A stretch of 6,982 bases of DNA from Acidobacteriota bacterium (GTDB lineage Bacteria; Acidobacteriota; Polarisedimenticolia; JAPUIV01). How positions within the stretch are numbered: position 1 is the first letter of the stretch; every line of letters starts with the position of its first letter. Shown one piece after another: positions 6,425 through 6,982 of this stretch. Position numbers and translations under genes: made by a program. The stretch covers positions 1 to 6,982 of the forward strand of contig JAPUIV010000049.1 of assembly GCA_027296665.1 (NCBI GenBank), in the 5' to 3' direction. A model generated the notes under the pieces. That model was not told the origin of the DNA, ran no database searches, and saw only the letters and a program-made list of their open reading frames with translations.

Positions 6425-6982
6425 GAACTCTCTGAAAACCGGTACGGAACGGTCTTTATTCCCATCGATTCTGGCGGCCGGGGTAGGCGCCGAATTGGCC
6501 TACCTGGCCATGGTTCTCCCCGGCGGACTTTCCCGGGGCGCGACTCTCGGATTCTGGGCCGCAGCTTTCGCCTGCTACGGTCTGGCGGTGTACCGGATTT
6601 CCCGCGACGGTTCGCCCGGAACTGTCCGCCGGCTGATCCTCGGGTTCGCCGTGCTGTTCCGGATCACCCTCCTGTTCACTCCCCCGATCCTCTCGGACGA
6701 CGTCTACCGGTACATCTGGGACGGCCGCGTCCAGCTGGCCGGAATCAACCCCTACCTGCACGCCCCCGCCTCTCCCGAGATGTCCGGTTTCGATGAATCC
6801 CTTCTCGATTCGATCAATCACCCCGAGGTTCCGACCATCTACCCACCGCTGTCCCAGGCCTTGTTCCTCGCGGTGACGGCGGTCTCCACCTCTGTCTGGA
6901 TGATGAAACTGGTGTTCACCCTGTGCGAACTGGGGGTGATTCTCCTGGTGTGTAGGCTCCTGAAGATCCTCGGTAGACCGCC
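6423..6982 (+). CDS. GT-C-type membrane glycosyltransferase (GT87/DUF2029-like), 3' truncated
   Basis: The reading frame is open from ATG 6423 to the window end, giving 186 complete codons and no stop; the gene continues beyond. Hydrophobic segments are seen at about 12-33, 41-58, 71-88, 144-160 and 162-180. The first large loop carries LSDDVYRYIWDG (90-101), then INPYLHAP (108-115) and IYPPLSQ (139-145). The pair D92/D93 right after a membrane segment is the usual acidic catalytic site of GT-C enzymes, which use polyprenyl-phosphate sugars on the outer face of the inner membrane. The order SDDxYRYxWDG ... NPY ... YPPxxQ is what I recall from DUF2029/GT87-like mannosyltransferase-type proteins; the true sugar is unknown. 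It is divergent from a GT2 polysaccharide synthase, which suggests an envelope polysaccharide or glycolipid locus. Confidence 0.75.
   Translation, partial: MNSLKTGTERSLFPSILAAGVGAELAYLAMVLPGGLSRGATLGFWAAAFACYGLAVYRISRDGSPGTVRRLILGFAVLFRITLLFTPPILSDDVYRYIWDGRVQLAGINPYLHAPASPEMSGFDESLLDSINHPEVPTIYPPLSQALFLAVTAVSTSVWMMKLVFTLCELGVILLVCRLLKILGRP

Noticed and set aside
5498..6796. Long plus-strand open frame of 432 codons opposite the GT2 gene
   Set aside because: It is the antisense shadow of a gene with clear GT2 motifs, and past 6423 it overlaps the GT-C gene in another frame. Its translation is low-complexity and Gly/Pro/Arg-rich with no domain.
1..6982. tRNA, rRNA, CRISPR array, insertion sequence or phage genes
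   Set aside because: No cloverleaf-like sequence, regularly spaced repeat, inverted terminal repeat pair, transposase or integrase motif was seen on either strand.

Overview
The window is GC-rich (roughly two-thirds G+C by eye), densely packed bacterial chromosome. It most resembles the former Deltaproteobacteria (Desulfuromonadota/Geobacter-like). I base this on the Rho sequence, which reads close to the Geobacter type as I remember it, and on the rho-rpmE-prfA-prmC gene order. That assignment is recalled knowledge plus inference; no search was run.

Layout: positions 1-182 are a leader with a strong hairpin and a C-rich, G-poor tract. Five plus-strand genes follow, tightly spaced: rho (183-1436), rpmE (1478-1705), prfA (1738-2814), prmC (2790-3701) and moeA (3691-4914). 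The gaps shrink from 41 and 32 nt to overlaps of 25 and 11 nt, so this looks like one operon with translational coupling at its distal end. A 31-nt convergent gap separates moeA from a minus-strand gene (4946-6424) for a membrane-embedded family 2 glycosyltransferase of the cellulose/mannan synthase type. Head-to-head with it, a plus-strand GT-C-type membrane glycosyltransferase starts at 6423 and runs off the window end.

How the genes fit together: Rho ends transcription, L31 is a ribosomal protein, RF1 ends translation at UAA/UAG, and PrmC methylates the GGQ glutamine of the RF1 encoded just upstream and overlapping it. MoeA (molybdate insertion into molybdopterin) has no obvious functional link to these. 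The two membrane glycosyltransferases probably belong to a cell-envelope or exopolysaccharide locus that continues to the right.

I see no mobile element, CRISPR array, tRNA, rRNA or clearly novel system. The points most worth a second look are the rho leader (rut-like tract and start choice), a hairpin over the prfA ribosome binding site, and the two divergent glycosyltransferase genes whose start codons overlap.
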